Part shown: piece after piece, positions 43,617 through 52,584 of the stretch
How the letters are laid out: each line of letters opens with the position of its first letter
Position numbering within the stretch: the first letter of the stretch is position 1
Origin: Hyphomicrobiales bacterium
GTDB lineage: Bacteria; Pseudomonadota; Alphaproteobacteria; Rhizobiales; Xanthobacteraceae
Direction: 5' to 3'
Assembly: GCA_017305715.1 (NCBI GenBank)
Contig: JAFKKG010000023.1
Span: forward strand, 1-64,000
DNA: 64,000 nucleotides
The notes under the pieces: model-generated
What the model was told of the DNA's origin: nothing
What the model saw: only the letters and a program-made list of their open reading frames with translations
Database searches by the model: none
Program-made: the position numbers and the translations under genes

Positions 43617-43703
43617 ACGCGCCGCACCATACAAAGATTGTTATGCGATGGCGAGACCTGACAACCCCGAGATGGCCATGGAATTGCAGCGAAATTCTTG
43701 TCC

Positions 43704-45101
43704 TCAGCCCAATTTTCGCTCTTTTTCCAGCCGCTTCAGCCAGGCCTTGGCCTGCGCCGCCACGTTCTTTGGCGCAGTGCCGCCATAGCTGGTGCGGCTT
43801 TTGACGGAGGCTTCCACCGACAGCACGCCGAGCGCCGCGGCGGTGATTTTTGGCTCGACCTCCTGCATCGCCTTCAGCGGCAGTTCGTGCAGCGCGACGC
43901 CCTGTTTGGAGGCCAGGGCGACGATTCGTCCCGTGACATGATGCGCCTCGCGGAACGGCATTTTCAGCGTCCGCACCAGCCAGTCGGCCAGATCGGTGGC
44001 GGTGGCATAGCCCTCGCCGGCCGCCGCCTTCATCCGCGCCTCATCCGGCACGAGGTCGGCAACCATCCCGGTCATCGCACGGATCGCCAGCGACAACGCA
44101 GCAAAAGCTTCCATCGCGCCCTGCTTGTCCTCCTGCATGTCCTTTTGATAGGCAAGCGGCAGTCCCTTCATCACAATCAACAGCGCGGTCAGCGCGCCGA
44201 TCACCCGCCCGGTCTTGGCGCGCACCAGTTCGGCCGCATCGGGATTGCGCTTTTGCGGCATGATCGAGGAGCCGGTGGTGAACTTGTCGCTGAGCCGCAC
44301 CAGACCCACCAGCGGCGAGGTCCAGATCACGATCTCCTCGGCGAAGCGCGACATGTGCACGGCCGCGATCGACGCCGCCGACAGGGTTTCCAGCACGAAG
44401 TCGCGGTCCGAGACCGCATCGAGCGAATTGGCCATCGGCCGGTCGAAGCCGAGCGCCTTGGCGGTCGCCACGCGGTCGATCGGGAACGAGGTGCCGGCGA
44501 GTGCGGCGGCCCCCAGCGGCGATTCGTTGAGGCGCTTGCGCGCGTCGGCAAAGCGGCCGCGGTCGCGCGCGGCCATCTCGACATAAGCGAGCAGATGGTG
44601 CCCGAGCGTCACCGGTTGCGCGGTCTGCAGATGGGTGAAGCCCGGCATCACGGTGCCGGCATGTTCCAGCGCCCGTTCCACCAGGGCGCGCTGGAACGCG
44701 GCCAGCGCCGCATCGGTCTCATCGATGATATCGCGCACATAGAGCCGGAAGTCGGTCGCGACCTGGTCGTTGCGCGAGCGCGCGGTGTGCAGCCGGCCCG
44801 CGGCGGGGCCGATCAGGTCGGTGAGCCGGCTCTCGACATTCATATGGATGTCTTCGAGCGCGCGCTTGAAATCGAACGCGCCTTTTTCGATTTCTGACAG
44901 AATCGTGTCTAGACCTTTACCGATATTTTTCGCATCACCCGCAGTGATAATGCCCTGTGCCGACAGCATCGCGGCGTGCGCCTTGGACGCGGCGATGTCC
45001 TGGGCATACATGTGACGATCGACGTCGATGGAGACGTTGATTTCCTCCATGATCGCATCGGGTCGCTCCGAGAACCGGCCGCCCCACATCTTGTTACTCA
45101 T
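43704..45101 (-). CDS. argH: argininosuccinate lyase
   Basis: Splits argininosuccinate to arginine and fumarate. 465 residues, fumarase/aspartase superfamily. [53 protein letters not shown] (with the HTARSRNDQ motif), [21 protein letters not shown] (catalytic His) and the superfamily loop [15 protein letters not shown] are all intact. lptM and lysA follow on the same strand after a 205-base gap that holds a repeat. tlpA is divergent. Confidence 0.97.
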   Translation of the reverse strand: MSNKMWGGRFSERPDAIMEEINVSIDVDRHMYAQDIAASKAHAAMLSAQGIITAGDAKNIGKGLDTILSEIEKGAFDFKRALEDIHMNVESRLTDLIGPAAGRLHTARSRNDQVATDFRLYVRDIIDETDAALAAFQRALVERALEHAGTVMPGFTHLQTAQPVTLGHHLLAYVEMAARDRGRFADARKRLNESPLGAAALAGTSFPIDRVATAKALGFDRPMANSLDAVSDRDFVLETLSAASIAAVHMSRFAEEIVIWTSPLVGLVRLSDKFTTGSSIMPQKRNPDAAELVRAKTGRVIGALTALLIVMKGLPLAYQKDMQEDKQGAMEAFAALSLAIRAMTGMVADLVPDEARMKAAAGEGYATATDLADWLVRTLKMPFREAHHVTGRIVALASKQGVALHELPLKAMQEVEPKITAAALGVLSVEASVKSRTSYGGTAPKNVAAQAKAWLKRLEKERKLG

Positions 45102-45246
45102 GACTTCTCGCTCACGACTTTGTATTCAGGCTTTGATGGATCAGGGTTCGGATTCTTCAGGCTCTGGCTTTTATCGACGAAACCGGCGAAACGCGGTGCC
45201 GGTCCCGGCCGTAACATGAGCACTGCATAGCCGTATCTGATACAGG

Positions 45247-45936
45247 ATGACAAACGATATGCCCGAAACTTCAGCCCCTCGCCCGGCCGCCACGCGCCGG
45301 ATCCCCATTGTCATCGGCGCCGTCCTGGCTGGCGTTGCGATCGGCTTTGCCGGGGTCTACGGCTTCGGCGGCCTGAAGCGCGGTTCGGCCGGCGATTCCG
45401 CCTGTGCCGGGGCGGTCGACCTGGCGCGGAAAATTGGCCCTCTGGCGCATGGCGAGGTGGCCGCGCTGACCATGGCCACCAGCCCGCTCAGGCTGCCCGA
45501 CCTCGCCTTCGAGGACGCCGAGGGCAAGCCGCGGAAACTGTCCGACTGGCGCGGCAAGACCGTGCTGGTCAATCTGTGGGCCACCTGGTGCGTGCCCTGC
45601 CGCAAGGAAATGCCGGCGCTGGACAGCCTGCAAACCAAGCTCGGCGGCAAGGATTTCGAGGTGGTGGCGATCAACATCGACACCCGCGACCCCGAAAAGC
45701 CCAAGAACTTCCTGAAAGAGGCCAATCTGACCCAATTGGGCTATTTCACCGACGCGAAAGCCAAGGTTTTTCAAGATCTTAAGAGCATAGGCAAGGCGCT
45801 GGGGATGCCGACCTCGATCCTGGTCGACAGCCAGGGTTGCGAAATCGCCAATCTGGCCGGCCCGGCCGAATGGGCCAGCGACGATGCCATCAAGCTGATC
45901 AAGGCCGCGGTGCAGCCGAAGACGGCGGGATTCTGA
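45247..45936 (+). CDS. tlpA: thiol-disulfide oxidoreductase TlpA
   Basis: 229 residues, membrane-anchored periplasmic thioredoxin. One N-terminal membrane segment (IPIVIGAVLAGVAIGFAGVYGF), then a thioredoxin domain with the WATWCVPCRKEMPALD active site (CVPC), INIDTRDPEKPKNFLKEANL and the cis-Pro in LGMPTSILVD. The CVPC motif and flanking text agree closely with TlpA of Bradyrhizobium, a reductase that keeps CoxB and ScoI reduced for copper-centre assembly of cytochrome oxidase aa3. The extra Cys pair outside the active site (DSACAG and GCEIANLAG) is also a TlpA feature. It is divergent from argH. Confidence 0.94.
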   Translation: MTNDMPETSAPRPAATRRIPIVIGAVLAGVAIGFAGVYGFGGLKRGSAGDSACAGAVDLARKIGPLAHGEVAALTMATSPLRLPDLAFEDAEGKPRKLSDWRGKTVLVNLWATWCVPCRKEMPALDSLQTKLGGKDFEVVAINIDTRDPEKPKNFLKEANLTQLGYFTDAKAKVFQDLKSIGKALGMPTSILVDSQGCEIANLAGPAEWASDDAIKLIKAAVQPKTAGF

Positions 45937-45941
45937 GGGAT

Positions 45942-46130
45942 TTACGCGACAGCGTTCAGATTGCCGCCGATGCCGGCGCCGAGATTGGCGGTCGAGGGCG
46001 CGCCGAGCAGGGTCTGCACCGCGAATTTCTCGGCATCGTTGTTCTGTTTGATGATCGAGGTCTGAATCTGCTGCTGCAGACCGCCCGCCTGCATCGCGAG
46101 CATGCTCGAGACCATAGCCATCATATCCAT
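45942..46130 (-). CDS. YjfB-type putative motility protein
   Basis: 62 residues from the ATG at 46130, with GGAG 8 bases upstream. MDMMAMVSSMLAMQAGGLQQ, then QIQTSIIKQNNDAEKFAVQTL, then a glycine/alanine/asparagine tail. This is the pattern of the small YjfB-like family (putative motility protein) found in many flagellated bacteria; the function is unproven. It is convergent with tlpA, six bases apart. Confidence 0.75.
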   Translation of the reverse strand: MDMMAMVSSMLAMQAGGLQQQIQTSIIKQNNDAEKFAVQTLLGAPSTANLGAGIGGNLNAVA

Positions 46131-46221
46131 ACGCAGAACTCCCACACGACGCCGCGGACCCTAGCGGGCGGTGGTTAACGAATTCTCCAAAAGGAAGTTG
46201 GTGTGGCAAACAGCCCAACTC

Positions 46222-46305
46222 GCCATACGCGGGCTTGACCCGCCTATCCACCTTTCGAACGGATTGGGGAGATGGATTGCCGGGTCAAGCCCGGCAAGGA
46301 CGCGT
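46222..46305. repeat. dispersed palindromic repeat, family A, copy 3
   Basis: Left palindrome TACGCGGGCTTGACCCGCCTA, centre TCCACCTTTCGAACGGATTGGGGAGATGGA, right palindrome TTGCCGGGTCAAGCCCGGCAAGGACGCG. TCCACC and the GATGGA centre flank pair across. Located between the YjfB and 3-hydroxybutyryl-CoA dehydrogenase genes. Confidence 0.75.
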
Positions 46306-46307
46306 TA

Positions 46308-47189
46308 TCAGCGGGTCGGGACCGGCTTGTCGCCGCGGTAGTCGTAGAAGCCGCGCTGGGTCTTGCGGCCGAGCCAGCCGGCTTCGACATATTTCACCAG
46401 CAGCGGACAGGGCCGGTATTTCGAATCCGCCAGCCCTTCATGCAGCACCTGCATGATCGACAGACAGGTATCGAGGCCGATGAAATCGGCCAGTTCCAGC
46501 GGCCCCATCGGATGGTGCGCGCCGAGTTTCATCGCCGCATCGATCGCCTCGACATTGCCGACGCCTTCATACAGCGTGTAGATCGCCTCGTTGATCATCG
46601 GCAGCAGGATGCGGTTGACGATGAAGGCCGGGAAATCCTCCGACACCGCGATCTGCTTGCCGAGCCTGGTCACCAGGGCCTTGGCGGTGTCGAAAGTCTC
46701 GTCATCGGTGGCGATGCCGCGGATCAGTTCGACCAGCTCCATCGCCGGCACCGGATTCATGAAATGAATGCCGATGAATTTTTCGGGGCGGTCGGTCGAG
46801 GCGGCGAGCCGCGTGATCGAAATCGACGAGGAGTTGGTGGCGACGATCGCTTCCGGCTTCAGCACGGCGCAGACGTCGTGGAAGATCTTGCGCTTGGTCT
46901 CTTCCTTTTCGACCGCGGTCTCGATCACCAGATCGCAATCGGACAGGCCATCGATGGTCTCGGCGGAGACGATGCGATCCAACGCCTGCTTGCGGGCGTC
47001 CTCGGTGATCATCTTCTTGACCACCTGGCGCGACAGGTTGCCGTTGATGGTCGCCATCGCCGATTTCAGCCGGTCGGCCGAGATGTCGTTCAGCACCACG
47101 TCGAAGCCGGCCAGCGCCGCCACATGGGCAATGCCGTTGCCCATCTGGCCCGAGCCGATCACGCCGACCTTCTTGATTGTCACCGCCAT
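46308..47189 (-). CDS. 3-hydroxybutyryl-CoA dehydrogenase
   Basis: 293 residues from the ATG at 47189; longer frames only add an unmatched stretch. NAD-binding KKVGVIGSGQMGNGIAHVAA, then LVIETAVEKEETKRKIF, ATNSSSISITRLAA, the catalytic His in GIHFMNPVPAMELVELIRG, and the C-terminal domain FPAFIVNRILLPMINEAIYT with HHPMGPLELADFIGLD. It oxidises (S)-3-hydroxybutyryl-CoA to acetoacetyl-CoA (or the reverse) in fatty acid, butanoate or polyhydroxybutyrate turnover. It lies downstream of etfB-etfA on the same strand, 190 bases apart with a repeat between. Confidence 0.95.
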   Translation of the reverse strand: MAVTIKKVGVIGSGQMGNGIAHVAALAGFDVVLNDISADRLKSAMATINGNLSRQVVKKMITEDARKQALDRIVSAETIDGLSDCDLVIETAVEKEETKRKIFHDVCAVLKPEAIVATNSSSISITRLAASTDRPEKFIGIHFMNPVPAMELVELIRGIATDDETFDTAKALVTRLGKQIAVSEDFPAFIVNRILLPMINEAIYTLYEGVGNVEAIDAAMKLGAHHPMGPLELADFIGLDTCLSIMQVLHEGLADSKYRPCPLLVKYVEAGWLGRKTQRGFYDYRGDKPVPTR

Positions 47190-47276
47190 CTTGCCATCCA
47201 CCGGAACGGCGCGCACATCGCGCCAGTTCATCGCTAAAACCCCGGTCCGGCCGGGGCTTGGCCTATATTTGAGGCG

Positions 47277-47324
47277 TTTTCTTCACGCGAAACGGTATCC
47301 ACTTCGCTTGAAAACGCCGTCCCT
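47277..47324. repeat. dispersed palindromic repeat, family D, intergenic copy
   Basis: On the plus strand GCGTTTTCTTCACGCGAAAC, GGTATCCACTTCGCTTGAAAACGC. The ends GCGTTTTC and GAAAACGC are perfectly complementary and the centre holds ACGGTATCCACTTCGC. This is the best preserved intergenic member of the family whose translated copy lies at 15616-15658. It separates etfA from the dehydrogenase gene. Confidence 0.75.
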
Positions 47325-47379
47325 CAGAGAAGTGTAACACCGGCCGGAGCATACGCATCCGGCCGGGGTTTGACTGCTG

Positions 47380-48324
47380 TTATTTTCCGAGCTTGCCGAG
47401 CGCCTCGGTCAATTCCGGAACCGCCTGGTACAAATCGGCGACCAGGCCGTAATCGGCGACCTGGAAGATCGGCGCGTCCTCATCCTTGTTGATCGCGACG
47501 ATCACCTTGGAATCCTTCATGCCTGCCAGATGCTGGATCGCGCCGGAGATGCCGATCGCGACATAGAGTTCCGGCGCCACCACCTTGCCGGTCTGGCCGA
47601 CCTGCCAGTCGTTCGGTGCATAGCCGGCATCGACGGCGGCGCGCGAGGCGCCGACGCCTGCGCCGAGCTTGTCGGCGAGCGGTTCGATGTATTTGGCAAA
47701 ATTCTCGCGGCTCTGCATCGCCCGGCCGCCGGAGACGATGATCTTGGCGGACGTCAGTTCGGGGCGGTCGCTTTTTGCGACTTCCTCGCCGACGAAGCTG
47801 GAGAGGCCGGGATCGGCCGCAGCGGCGGCATTCTCGATCGCAGCGCTGCCGCCGTCACCGGCCGCGGCGAAGGTCGAGGTCCGCACCGTGATGACCTTCT
47901 TGGCGTCCTTGGACTTCACGGTCTGGATCGCATTGCCGGCATAGATCGGCCGCTCGAAGGTGTCGGGCGAGACCACCTTGATGATCTCGGACACCTGCAT
48001 CACGTCGAGCAGGGCGGCGACGCGCGGCATCACGTTCTTGAAGCGCGAGGTCGCGGGCGCGACGAAGGCGTCATAGCCGGGTGCCAGCGCAACGATCAGC
48101 GCGGCCAGCGGCTCGGCGAGATCGTGGGCATAGGCGGCACCGTCCGCCAGCAGCACCTTCTTGACGCCGGCGAGCTTGGCGGCGGCTTCAGCCGCGCCCT
48201 TGGCGTTTTCACCGGCGACCAGCACGTGAACCTCGGCGCCCAGCTGGGTGGCCGCGGTCAGCGCCTTGTTGGTGGCGTCCTTGATCGACGCATTGTCGTG
48301 TTCGGCAATCAACAGCGTGGTCAT
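47380..48324 (-). CDS. etfA: electron transfer flavoprotein alpha subunit
   Basis: 314 residues. N-terminal alpha/beta domain ([24 protein letters not shown]) and the C-terminal FAD domain with the signature [64 protein letters not shown]. With EtfB it carries electrons from acyl-CoA dehydrogenases to the quinone pool through ETF-QO. Its start codon overlaps the etfB stop (ATGA). Confidence 0.96.
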   Translation of the reverse strand: MTTLLIAEHDNASIKDATNKALTAATQLGAEVHVLVAGENAKGAAEAAAKLAGVKKVLLADGAAYAHDLAEPLAALIVALAPGYDAFVAPATSRFKNVMPRVAALLDVMQVSEIIKVVSPDTFERPIYAGNAIQTVKSKDAKKVITVRTSTFAAAGDGGSAAIENAAAAADPGLSSFVGEEVAKSDRPELTSAKIIVSGGRAMQSRENFAKYIEPLADKLGAGVGASRAAVDAGYAPNDWQVGQTGKVVAPELYVAIGISGAIQHLAGMKDSKVIVAINKDEDAPIFQVADYGLVADLYQAVPELTEALGKLGK

Positions 48325-49073
48325 CAGAGAACCCCGGCTTCGGTCTTGAGCTTCGAGATAAGTTCGGCGACGTCCTTGACCTTGACGCCTCCCTTGCGGC
48401 CGGGCGGTTCGGTGGTCTTGAGCACTTCGAGATGCGGCGTGAGATCGACGCCGTAATCGGCCGCGCCCTTGTCGGCGATCGGCTTCTTCTTCGCCTTCAT
48501 GATGTTGGGCAGCGAGGCATAGCGCGGCTCGTTGAGCCGCAGATCGGTCGTGACGATGGCCGGCCCCTTCAGCTTGACGGTCTGCAGGCCGCCATCGACT
48601 TCGCGCGTCACCTTGAAATCGGCGCCGTCGACTTCGAGCTTGGAAGCGAAGGTCGCCTGCGACCAGCCGAGCAAGGCGGCCAGCATCTGGCCGGTCTGGT
48701 TCGAGTCGTCGTCGATCGCCTGCTTGCCGAGAATGACGAGGCCGGGCTTCTCTTCGTCGACCACGGCCTTCAGGATCTTGGCGACCGCCAGCGGTTCGAC
48801 ATTGCCTTCGGCCTTGACCAGGATGCCGCGGTCGGCGCCCATCGCAAGACCGGTGCGGATGGTCTCCGAGGCCTGTGCGGGGCCGATCGACACCACCACC
48901 ACTTCGGTCGCCTTGCCGGCTTCCTTCAGCCGCAGCGCTTCCTCGACGGCGATTTCGTCGAACGGATTCATCGACATCTTCACGTTGGCGAGTTCGACGC
49001 CCGTTCCGTCGCTCTTGACGCGGACCTTGACGTTGTAATCAACCACCCGTTTTACCGGCACAAGAACCTTCAT
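48324..49073 (-). CDS. etfB: electron transfer flavoprotein beta subunit
   Basis: 249 residues from the ATG at 49073 (AGAGG 4-5 bases upstream). [60 protein letters not shown] and the AMP-binding signature [20 protein letters not shown] (about 114-133) are canonical. It pairs with the overlapping etfA product. The gene for the cobalamin adenosyltransferase lies upstream, separated by 220 bases that contain an inverted repeat. Confidence 0.97.
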   Translation of the reverse strand: MKVLVPVKRVVDYNVKVRVKSDGTGVELANVKMSMNPFDEIAVEEALRLKEAGKATEVVVVSIGPAQASETIRTGLAMGADRGILVKAEGNVEPLAVAKILKAVVDEEKPGLVILGKQAIDDDSNQTGQMLAALLGWSQATFASKLEVDGADFKVTREVDGGLQTVKLKGPAIVTTDLRLNEPRYASLPNIMKAKKKPIADKGAADYGVDLTPHLEVLKTTEPPGRKGGVKVKDVAELISKLKTEAGVL

Positions 49074-49203
49074 CGATCCTCTTTCGCTTGAATTCTGGGG
49101 TTTGGGCTCTTTAATAGCTTGGGCGCGGAACCTAAAGGTCCCGCTATCGCCGGTCAACGCGCGAAAGCCAAAAATCGCCCTCTTTGGAAGGCCAGGGCCT
49201 GTT

Positions 49204-49295
49204 CCGTTTCGATGCTCGAAACGGGGCTCCGGGTCGCTTTTTTTGACGCGTTTTCTAGGCGCGAACCCGGTCCGCTGCGCGGGAAAACGCCATGT
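49204..49295. repeat. perfect inverted repeat plus degenerate family D-like element
   Basis: CCGTTTCGA-TGC-TCGAAACGG (49204-49224) is a perfect nine-base stem with a three-base loop. It is followed by CTTTTTTTGACGCGTTTTCTAGGCGCGAACCCGGTCC and GCTGCGCGGGAAAACGCCATG, whose GCGTTTTC and GAAAACGC ends match family D, with a degenerate centre. The hairpin may be part of the end of the cobalamin adenosyltransferase transcript. Confidence 0.5.
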
Positions 49296-49868
49296 TTAGC
49301 GGTTCTGGCCGGGCACCCACAACACGTCCCCGGCTCCATTATCGTTCATGGCGCGGCTGGCCACGAACAGGAAATCCGACAGGCGGTTCATATATTGTAT
49401 GGCAGGGTCGCTGACCGGCTCGTCGGGCCTGGCGGCGAGTTCCACCATCATCCGTTCCGCCCGGCGACATATGGTACGGGCGAGATGCAGGTATGCCGCA
49501 GCGGGGGTGCCGCCGGGGAGCACGAACGAGGTCAGGGGCGCCAGATTGGCGTTGAGCGTGTCGATGTCGCGCTCGAGCCGTTCGACCTGGCTCGACAGCA
49601 TGCGCAGGCGTTCGGCCTTGCCGTCGCGCTGCGGCACCGCCAGATCGGCGCCGAGATCGAACAGATCGTTCTGGATCAGGCCCAGCATCGCATCGAGCGC
49701 GCGGTCGTCCTTCAAATGCAGCCGCACCACGCCGATCGCGGCATTGGTCTCGTCCACGGTTCCATAGGCGCTGACGCGCAGATCGTGTTTCGGACGGCGT
49801 TCGCCGCTGCCGAGCGCGGTGGTGCCGTCATCGCCGGTCCGGGTATAGATTCGATTGAGGATGACCAT
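49296..49868 (-). CDS. PduO-type cob(I)yrinic acid a,c-diamide adenosyltransferase
   Basis: 190 residues from the second ATG (49868), which has GGAG at six bases; the adjacent ATG at 49871 is too close to it. PduO-type ATP:cob(I)alamin adenosyltransferase: ILNRIYTRTGDDGTTALGSG (ATP-binding N-terminus), AYGTVDETNAAIGVVR, FVLPGGTPAAAYLHLARTIC and RRAERMMVELAA. It attaches adenosine to cobalt, making coenzyme B12. The location next to etf and 3-hydroxybutyryl-CoA dehydrogenase fits B12-dependent acyl-CoA mutases such as methylmalonyl-CoA mutase elsewhere in the genome. Confidence 0.94.
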   Translation of the reverse strand: MVILNRIYTRTGDDGTTALGSGERRPKHDLRVSAYGTVDETNAAIGVVRLHLKDDRALDAMLGLIQNDLFDLGADLAVPQRDGKAERLRMLSSQVERLERDIDTLNANLAPLTSFVLPGGTPAAAYLHLARTICRRAERMMVELAARPDEPVSDPAIQYMNRLSDFLFVASRAMNDNGAGDVLWVPGQNR

Positions 49869-49888
49869 CATCAGCTCCAGTCTTTGTT

Positions 49889-50010
49889 CTTATCTCTCCC
49901 ATCGGGAGAGGTCGCGAGCATCTTGCGAGCGGATGAGGGGTTATGGTCCCTCGATAGGCCGGAACCCCTCACCCGGCGCTACGCGCCGACCTCTCCCAAT
50001 GGAGAGGTGA
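49889..50010. repeat. dispersed repeat, family B, copy 2
   Basis: Nearly the same as 16981-17100: CTCTCCCATCGGGAGAGGTC, GCGAGCATCTTGCGAGCGGA, TGAGGGGTTATGG, CCGGAACCCCTCACCCGGCG and GACCTCTCCCAATGGAGAGGT. It occupies the gap between the cobalamin adenosyltransferase and HIG1 genes. Confidence 0.85.
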
Positions 50011-50042
50011 CGTCCCAGTTTCCACCAGCGCACAACGGCTAA

Positions 50043-50237
50043 CTATTTGCCCGTCGCCCAGACCACCAGCATCGTGATGACGATGGCGATGAATTGCAGC
50101 AATACCCGCAGCCGCATCAGATTCTGCGAACGGCTGGGCGAACCACCTCGCATCATGTTGATGAGACCTAATAACAGAACGATTGCAACGGCCGCGACCG
50201 CAATGGGGAGGATAATCGAACCAAAAAAGGATGCCAT
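50043..50237 (-). CDS. small twin-transmembrane HIG1-like protein
   Basis: 64 residues from the ATG at 50237. Two membrane segments (FFGSIILPIAVAAVAIVLLLGLI and LRVLLQFIAIVITMLVVWATG) flank a basic loop NMMRGGSPSRSQNLMRLR. The pattern LGLxNMMRGGSPxxSQxLMRxRVxLQ is that of the HIG1/twin-transmembrane group of alphaproteobacteria; the eukaryotic relatives help assemble respiratory supercomplexes. It lies upstream of the cobalamin adenosyltransferase gene on the same strand. An earlier start (50258) adds seven residues of no note. Confidence 0.82.
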   Translation of the reverse strand: MASFFGSIILPIAVAAVAIVLLLGLINMMRGGSPSRSQNLMRLRVLLQFIAIVITMLVVWATGK

Positions 50238-50335
50238 CGGCGCTACATAACACCGCACCGGGCGGACCGCTATACGTTCACAAATAGCCCAACGATATGG
50301 CCTTTAGCCCAATAGTATCAGAAGCCGGATTCATG

Positions 50336-50388
50336 TTTTGACGCGTTTTCTCGACTTGAACTGGTACCCACTTCGCTTGAAAACGTTA
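50336..50388. repeat. dispersed palindromic repeat, family D, copy before brkB-like gene
   Basis: GTTTTGACGCGTTTTCTCGA, CTTGAACTGGTACCCACTTC, GCTTGAAAACGTTATG. The GCGTTTTC/GAAAACGT arms and the centre CTGGTACCCACTTCGCTTG match the copy at 47277-47324. Its reading frame is open into the downstream gene (residues FLDLNWYPLRLKTL), so a start in the repeat is formally possible, but the likely start lies 46 bases further on. Confidence 0.7.
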
Positions 50389-50433
50389 TGGTATCGCGGA
50401 TCGCGCACCGTCGATCGCCAGCCAGGGTGGTAT

Positions 50434-51318
50434 GTGAGGCACATCAGCTACGTCTATCACGTCGTGATGGATGCATTTTATACGTTCCTCGCCGATGACG
50501 GCTGGGCGATCGCCAGCCACATCGCGCTGTCGACGCTGATGGCGCTGTTTCCGTTCCTGATCGTGCTGACGTCGCTGGCCGCCTTTGTCGGCTCCAAGCA
50601 ACTCGCCGACCAGGCGGTTGAACTGTTGTTGCAGGTCTGGCCGCAACAGGTCGCCGATTCGCTTTCAAGCGAAATCCACGACGTACTGACGACGACCCGC
50701 GGCGACTTGCTGACCATCGGCGCTGTGCTCGCGGTGTATTTTGCATCCAATGGCGTCGAGGCCCTGCGGGTGGCGCTCAACCGTGCCTATTCCGTGATCG
50801 AACCGCGCAGATGGTACTGGCTGCGGCTGGAATCGATCGGCTACACGCTGGTCGCCGCCTTCACGGCGCTCGCGATGGCATTCCTGATCGTGCTGTTTCC
50901 TCTGGGACTGGAAGCGGCGCGGCGCCACATTCCGTTCTTCGTCGAGACCAACGAGCACTTCCTCAACGTCACCCGCTACAGCATCACCATCGGCGCACTG
51001 ATCATCGCCCTCTTCATCCTGCACGCCTGGCTGCCGGCGGGCCGACGCAGCTTCCTGCAGATCCTGCCCGGCATCATCTTCACCATGGCGGCGTCGCTGC
51101 TGTCGGGCATCGTGTTCGGCCAGTATTTGACGCGCTTCGCCAGCAATTACGTGACGATGTATGCGGGACTGGCCTCGGTGATCATCGCGCTGGTGTTTCT
51201 GTATTTCATCGCCGCGATCTTCGTCTACGGCGGCGAACTGAACGCCGCGATCATCAAGTCGCGGTTGCCGCGCGGCGTGTCGCTTCAAGCAGCGCAGTCG
51301 CTAGCGCACGTGGACTGA
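50434..51318 (+). CDS. YihY/BrkB-type integral membrane protein
   Basis: 294 residues from GTG at 50434, which starts VRHISYVYHVVMDAFYTFLADDGWAIASHIAL-type sequence and has AGGGTGG close upstream. Six membrane segments in BrkB order: ALSTLMALFPFLIVLTSLAAF, LLTIGAVLAVYFASNGVEAL, LVAAFTALAMAFLIVLFPLG, ITIGALIIALFILHAWLPAG, IIFTMAASLLSGIVFGQYLT and VIIALVFLYFIAAIFVYGGE. The family (UPF0761/BrkB, once taken for RNase BN) is of unclear function. An open extension upstream to 50338 is made of a repeat and was not used. The last 65 bases overlap the convergent kinase gene. Confidence 0.85.
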   Translation: MRHISYVYHVVMDAFYTFLADDGWAIASHIALSTLMALFPFLIVLTSLAAFVGSKQLADQAVELLLQVWPQQVADSLSSEIHDVLTTTRGDLLTIGAVLAVYFASNGVEALRVALNRAYSVIEPRRWYWLRLESIGYTLVAAFTALAMAFLIVLFPLGLEAARRHIPFFVETNEHFLNVTRYSITIGALIIALFILHAWLPAGRRSFLQILPGIIFTMAASLLSGIVFGQYLTRFASNYVTMYAGLASVIIALVFLYFIAAIFVYGGELNAAIIKSRLPRGVSLQAAQSLAHVD

Positions 51319-52501
51319 CCGGCTTGACCAGGAAGGCGTCGGCGCCGGCGGCGCGCGAGGCCGCCTCGTCCTCGCCGCGGCCGGACACGCCGATGATGGC
51401 GATGCGGCCGTGCGGGGAGGTCAGCGCGCGGATGCGCCGGATTGCCTCGACGCCGCTGATGCCCGGCAGCACCATGTCCATCAGCACCGCATCGAAATTG
51501 CCTTGCGCGATGCGCTCCGGCGCGGCTTCGCCCTGGCCGATGAATTCGGTCTGATGACCGAGTTCGGTCAGGATGGCGTTGAGCACGACGCGGCCGAACG
51601 GATTGTCCTCGACGCTGAGCAGACGCAGCGGCCGCGAGGCGTCCGCCGACGGCTCGCCGTCCGCCCCCGCCATGATGGTCACCGGACCCTTGGCCGGCGC
51701 CATCACGACGCTGAGGGTGAAAATGGTGCCGCCACCGCGCCGCCCTGTCACGGTGATATCGCCGCCCATGGCGCGCGCGAGTTGCTTGACCGACGACAGC
51801 CCGAGTCCGGAGCCCCCGAATCGCGACGCGATCGAGACGTTGGCCTGCGAGAACGGGCGGAACAGCCGCCTGACCTCGCCGAGCGTGAGGCCGATGCCAC
51901 TGTCGGAGACCGCAAAGGCAACGCCGATCTTGCCCTTTGGCGCCCGCAGCGCCGACACCTGCAAATCGACGCTGCCCTGTTCGGTGAATTTCACCGCATT
52001 GTCGATCAGGTTCTCCAGCGCCGCGCGCAAGCGCACGGGATCGCCGACGGCAAAGGCCGGGAGTTTCTCGGAAATCTCGACCGACGATTGCAGGCCCTTC
52101 GCCGCCGCCCGCCCGGTCAGCGAATCGCCGGCGTTGCGCGCCAGCGTGCGCAGGTCGAAGAAGTCGTGGCGCACCGTGAGGCCCGGACCGCTGCTGCGCG
52201 CGGCATCGACGAACAAAGTCGCCAGACTGGCCAGATGCTCCGCGCCGGCCCTGATGGTGTCGACCCAGCGCCGTTCGCGCTCGTCGAGGTCGGAGGTCGC
52301 CAGCAGATTGCTGATCGCAAGGATGCCGGTCAGCGGCGTCCGCACCTCGTGGGCAAACGCCGCCAAGGCAGTTTCGACCACGCCGGGCCCGGCCACGGCT
52401 TTCGGCGTGGCGCGCTTGTTAGCAGCGGCGCCGGGCACGCGCTTCTTGTTCGGCTGTTTTTTGGCCAGCCGTGTACGCCTCGAACGCGGTGATGCCGCCA
52501 T
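51254..52501 (-). CDS. hybrid histidine kinase with receiver domain
   Basis: 415 residues, soluble (no membrane segment). A basic N-terminus is followed by a histidine kinase core: H-box ETALAAFAHEVRTPLTGILA, N-box LRAALENLIDNAVKFTEQGS, G1 AFAVSDSGIGLTLGEVRRLF, G2 RFGGSGLGLSSVKQLARAMGG. Then a receiver domain: LRLLSVEDNPFGRVVL, phospho-acceptor Asp in FDAVLMDMVLPGISG, LVKPVSPRALATAL. No sensor domain is visible, so it must take its signal through a partner or the short N-terminus. The 3' end overlaps the convergent BrkB-like gene by 65 bases. No response regulator gene with output domain is adjacent. Confidence 0.92.
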   Translation of the reverse strand: MAASPRSRRTRLAKKQPNKKRVPGAAANKRATPKAVAGPGVVETALAAFAHEVRTPLTGILAISNLLATSDLDERERRWVDTIRAGAEHLASLATLFVDAARSSGPGLTVRHDFFDLRTLARNAGDSLTGRAAAKGLQSSVEISEKLPAFAVGDPVRLRAALENLIDNAVKFTEQGSVDLQVSALRAPKGKIGVAFAVSDSGIGLTLGEVRRLFRPFSQANVSIASRFGGSGLGLSSVKQLARAMGGDITVTGRRGGGTIFTLSVVMAPAKGPVTIMAGADGEPSADASRPLRLLSVEDNPFGRVVLNAILTELGHQTEFIGQGEAAPERIAQGNFDAVLMDMVLPGISGVEAIRRIRALTSPHGRIAIIGVSGRGEDEAASRAAGADAFLVKPVSPRALATALLEATRRAATAT

Positions 52502-52584
52502 GATCCCCTAACCCATCGCGGAACCAAGCATGGCATGCCACCGCGGCCGGAGTCACGATGGCTTTGGGGCAACCCTCGGTACAA

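Noticed and set aside
50338-50433. Upstream extension of the BrkB-like protein by 32 residues
   Set aside because: The extension is made by a palindromic repeat and starts with TTG without a ribosome binding site; the GTG at 50434 is better.
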